37,213 nt of DNA from a virus: positions 1 through 37,213 of the IMG/VR virus record IMGVR_UViG_3300048780_000041; one strand, given 5' to 3'. Position numbers and translations under genes: made by a program. The notes below the pieces were generated by a model. It had not been told where the DNA came from. It did no database searches and saw only the letters and a list, made by a program, of their open reading frames with translations. Below, one piece after another: positions 36,467-37,213 of this stretch. Numbering within the stretch: position 1 is the first letter of the stretch; each line of letters begins with the position of its first letter.

Positions 36467-37213
36467 TTGAATAATCCAAGTTGATTTGAGCCAATGCAGT
36501 ATTTAGAAAACCAGATGCGCTCTTTCGCGCTGTTTTCTTGCGAAGTTGCATAGCCGCCGTTCGCCTTCCATGCTACGCACTCCCACGACTCCGACATCTT
36601 ATAATCGCCCTCATAACCGCAAAGCGCAATGCGCAGCAGTGGGTTGTCTCCGTTGGAAACCGCCCACTCGCGCACAGCACCGGAAACCTCTCCACCCATC
36701 CCTCCAGCCGAATAATCCATATCCCCATTGGTATAAGGAGGATCGAGGAAGATACCGCAGTCTCCGAATCTGGTCAAGGTTGTGGGATTGCAGACACGGG
36801 ACCAATCTCCGCAGCACACCCGCACTCGGCGTAAGCGTTCTGCCAGTTCGTTCATATATTGAAACAGGAACTCCCGCGTTCCCAAGGTGCGGTAGCTTAG
36901 ACATTCGTCGCCGCGTCCCGCGTTCCCAAGGTGCGGTAGCTTCCTATTCACCCCGCAACCCGCGTCCCCAAGGTGCGGTAGCTGCCTATTCACCCCGCGT
37001 CCCGCGTTCCCAAGGTGCGGTAGCTGCCTATTCACCCCGCAACCCGCGTCCCCAAGGTGCGGTAGCTGCTTTGCGCACCATCCTGGGCCAATCCAGATAC
37101 ATTGTCCCCATACCCACCATCCTGCAATCTTCGCATCGTAATACTCCGGGTCCACCTTCATTTGTTCACGAAACTCTTCTTGAGAGCAAAGCCATAAATG
37201 CCGAGCGTGCTGA
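36463..37213 (-). CDS. D12-class DNA adenine methylase, 5' end outside window
   Basis: The frame is open to the right edge: QHARHLWLCSQEEFREQ precedes the ATG at 37161, so that ATG is internal. HARHLWL, DPEYYDAKIAGWWVWGQCIW and IGPGWC are the middle of D12 (Dam-like) N6-adenine methylases; RVCCGDWSRV, then FLDPPYTNGDMDYS (DPPY catalytic motif), then LRIALCGYEGDYK and an ERIWFSKYC end. About 150 residues of the SAM-binding N-terminus are missing. Between GWC and the C-terminal domain lie 14-residue repeats (QLPHLGDAGCGVNR and variants). It would protect phage DNA from host restriction. Confidence 0.8.
   Translation of the reverse strand, partial: QHARHLWLCSQEEFREQMKVDPEYYDAKIAGWWVWGQCIWIGPGWCAKQLPHLGDAGCGVNRQLPHLGNAGRGVNRQLPHLGDAGCGVNRKLPHLGNAGRGDECLSYRTLGTREFLFQYMNELAERLRRVRVCCGDWSRVCNPTTLTRFGDCGIFLDPPYTNGDMDYSAGGMGGEVSGAVREWAVSNGDNPLLRIALCGYEGDYKMSESWECVAWKANGGYATSQENSAKERIWFSKYCIGSNQLGLFK
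36883..37067 (-). repeat. 42-base coding tandem repeat in methylase, last copy shifted
   Basis: The core CAAGGTGCGGTAGCT (plus strand) starts at 36,883, 36,927, 36,969, 37,011 and 37,053, that is steps of 44, 42, 42 and 42. Four copies encode (Q/K)LPHLG(D/N)AG(C/R)G. The fifth, because of the 44-base step, is read in another frame as SYRTLGTRE. This shows that the DNA, not only the peptide, was copied. Confidence 0.8.

Noticed and set aside
36883-37067. Tandem repeats as a CRISPR array
   Set aside because: The unit is continuous coding sequence with no unique spacers; protein-level repeats of this kind are found in D12-type methylases.
1-37213. Circular closure of the window
   Set aside because: Joining the ends would fuse the first 35 codons of the PAPS-reductase-like gene in frame to the middle of the methylase, giving a protein lacking most of both domains. 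There is no terminal overlap, so an excerpt of a longer genome is more likely; a one-in-three frame match proves nothing.
1-37213. Endolysin, integrase and repressor genes
   Set aside because: I looked for amidase, lysozyme, recombinase and Cro/CI-like patterns and found none; they may lie outside the window, so neither lifestyle can be claimed.

Overview
The window is 37.2 kb of a tailed double-stranded DNA bacteriophage genome (or a prophage / metagenomic phage contig). Both ends cut through genes. I see no bacterial housekeeping gene, no rRNA or tRNA, no integrase and no recognisable endolysin. The gene set (large and small terminase, a roughly 790-residue portal, scaffold, coat protein, connector, a GNAT-like virion protein, large propeller-like and beta-helix tail proteins, no tape-measure protein or tail sheath) suggests a short-tailed, podovirus-like virion. 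The host cannot be proved from the window. The style of the tail and capsid proteins, with Sec signal peptides on two late proteins, looks to me like phages of soil Acidobacteriota; that is recall, not a result.

Layout. (1) 1-29,319, minus strand: one very compact late operon read right to left. A strong sigma70-type promoter (-10 TATAAT, 29,337-29,366) stands before the small terminase. Then follow an RHH-zinc protein, a small structural protein, the large terminase, a membrane protein, a His-rich protein, a capsid-associated protein, four small conserved phage proteins, portal, scaffold, coat protein (with its own probable promoter in a 217-base leader), connector, tail and internal virion proteins, two exported-looking adhesin or tail-fibre proteins, a cassette of small membrane or helical proteins (likely lysis) that includes an orphan Phd/YefM antitoxin-like gene, and at the left edge the start of a PAPS-reductase-like gene. 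Most junctions are ATGA, TAATG or TGATG overlaps, which let me place several genes of under 60 codons.

(2) 29,320-29,850: the divergent control region. It holds direct repeats, a perfect DnaA box, and two TTGACA promoters that each carry the same CAAAGCAG(C/G)TTTG palindrome between -35 and -10.

(3) 29,546-34,013, plus strand: early operon of about a dozen small, mostly unknown proteins, including a DUF6900-like protein, a solenoid-repeat protein with a coding minisatellite, and a ParB-like DNA-binding protein.

(4) 34,014-34,770: about 750 bases without a convincing gene but dense in hairpins. It has its own promoter, short repeats and a minus-strand terminator, and is the best candidate for an undescribed large phage RNA or cis-acting region. 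A 42-codon plus-strand gene follows it.

(5) 34,907-37,213, minus strand: second early/middle operon, consisting of a D12-class DNA adenine methylase (5' end outside the window, with a 42-base coding repeat), a CHC2-type primase zinc-finger protein, two unknown proteins and a small HNH endonuclease.

The early operons are likely to take over or protect replication and modify DNA (methylase, PAPS-reductase-like enzyme). The late operon packages DNA and builds the particle.
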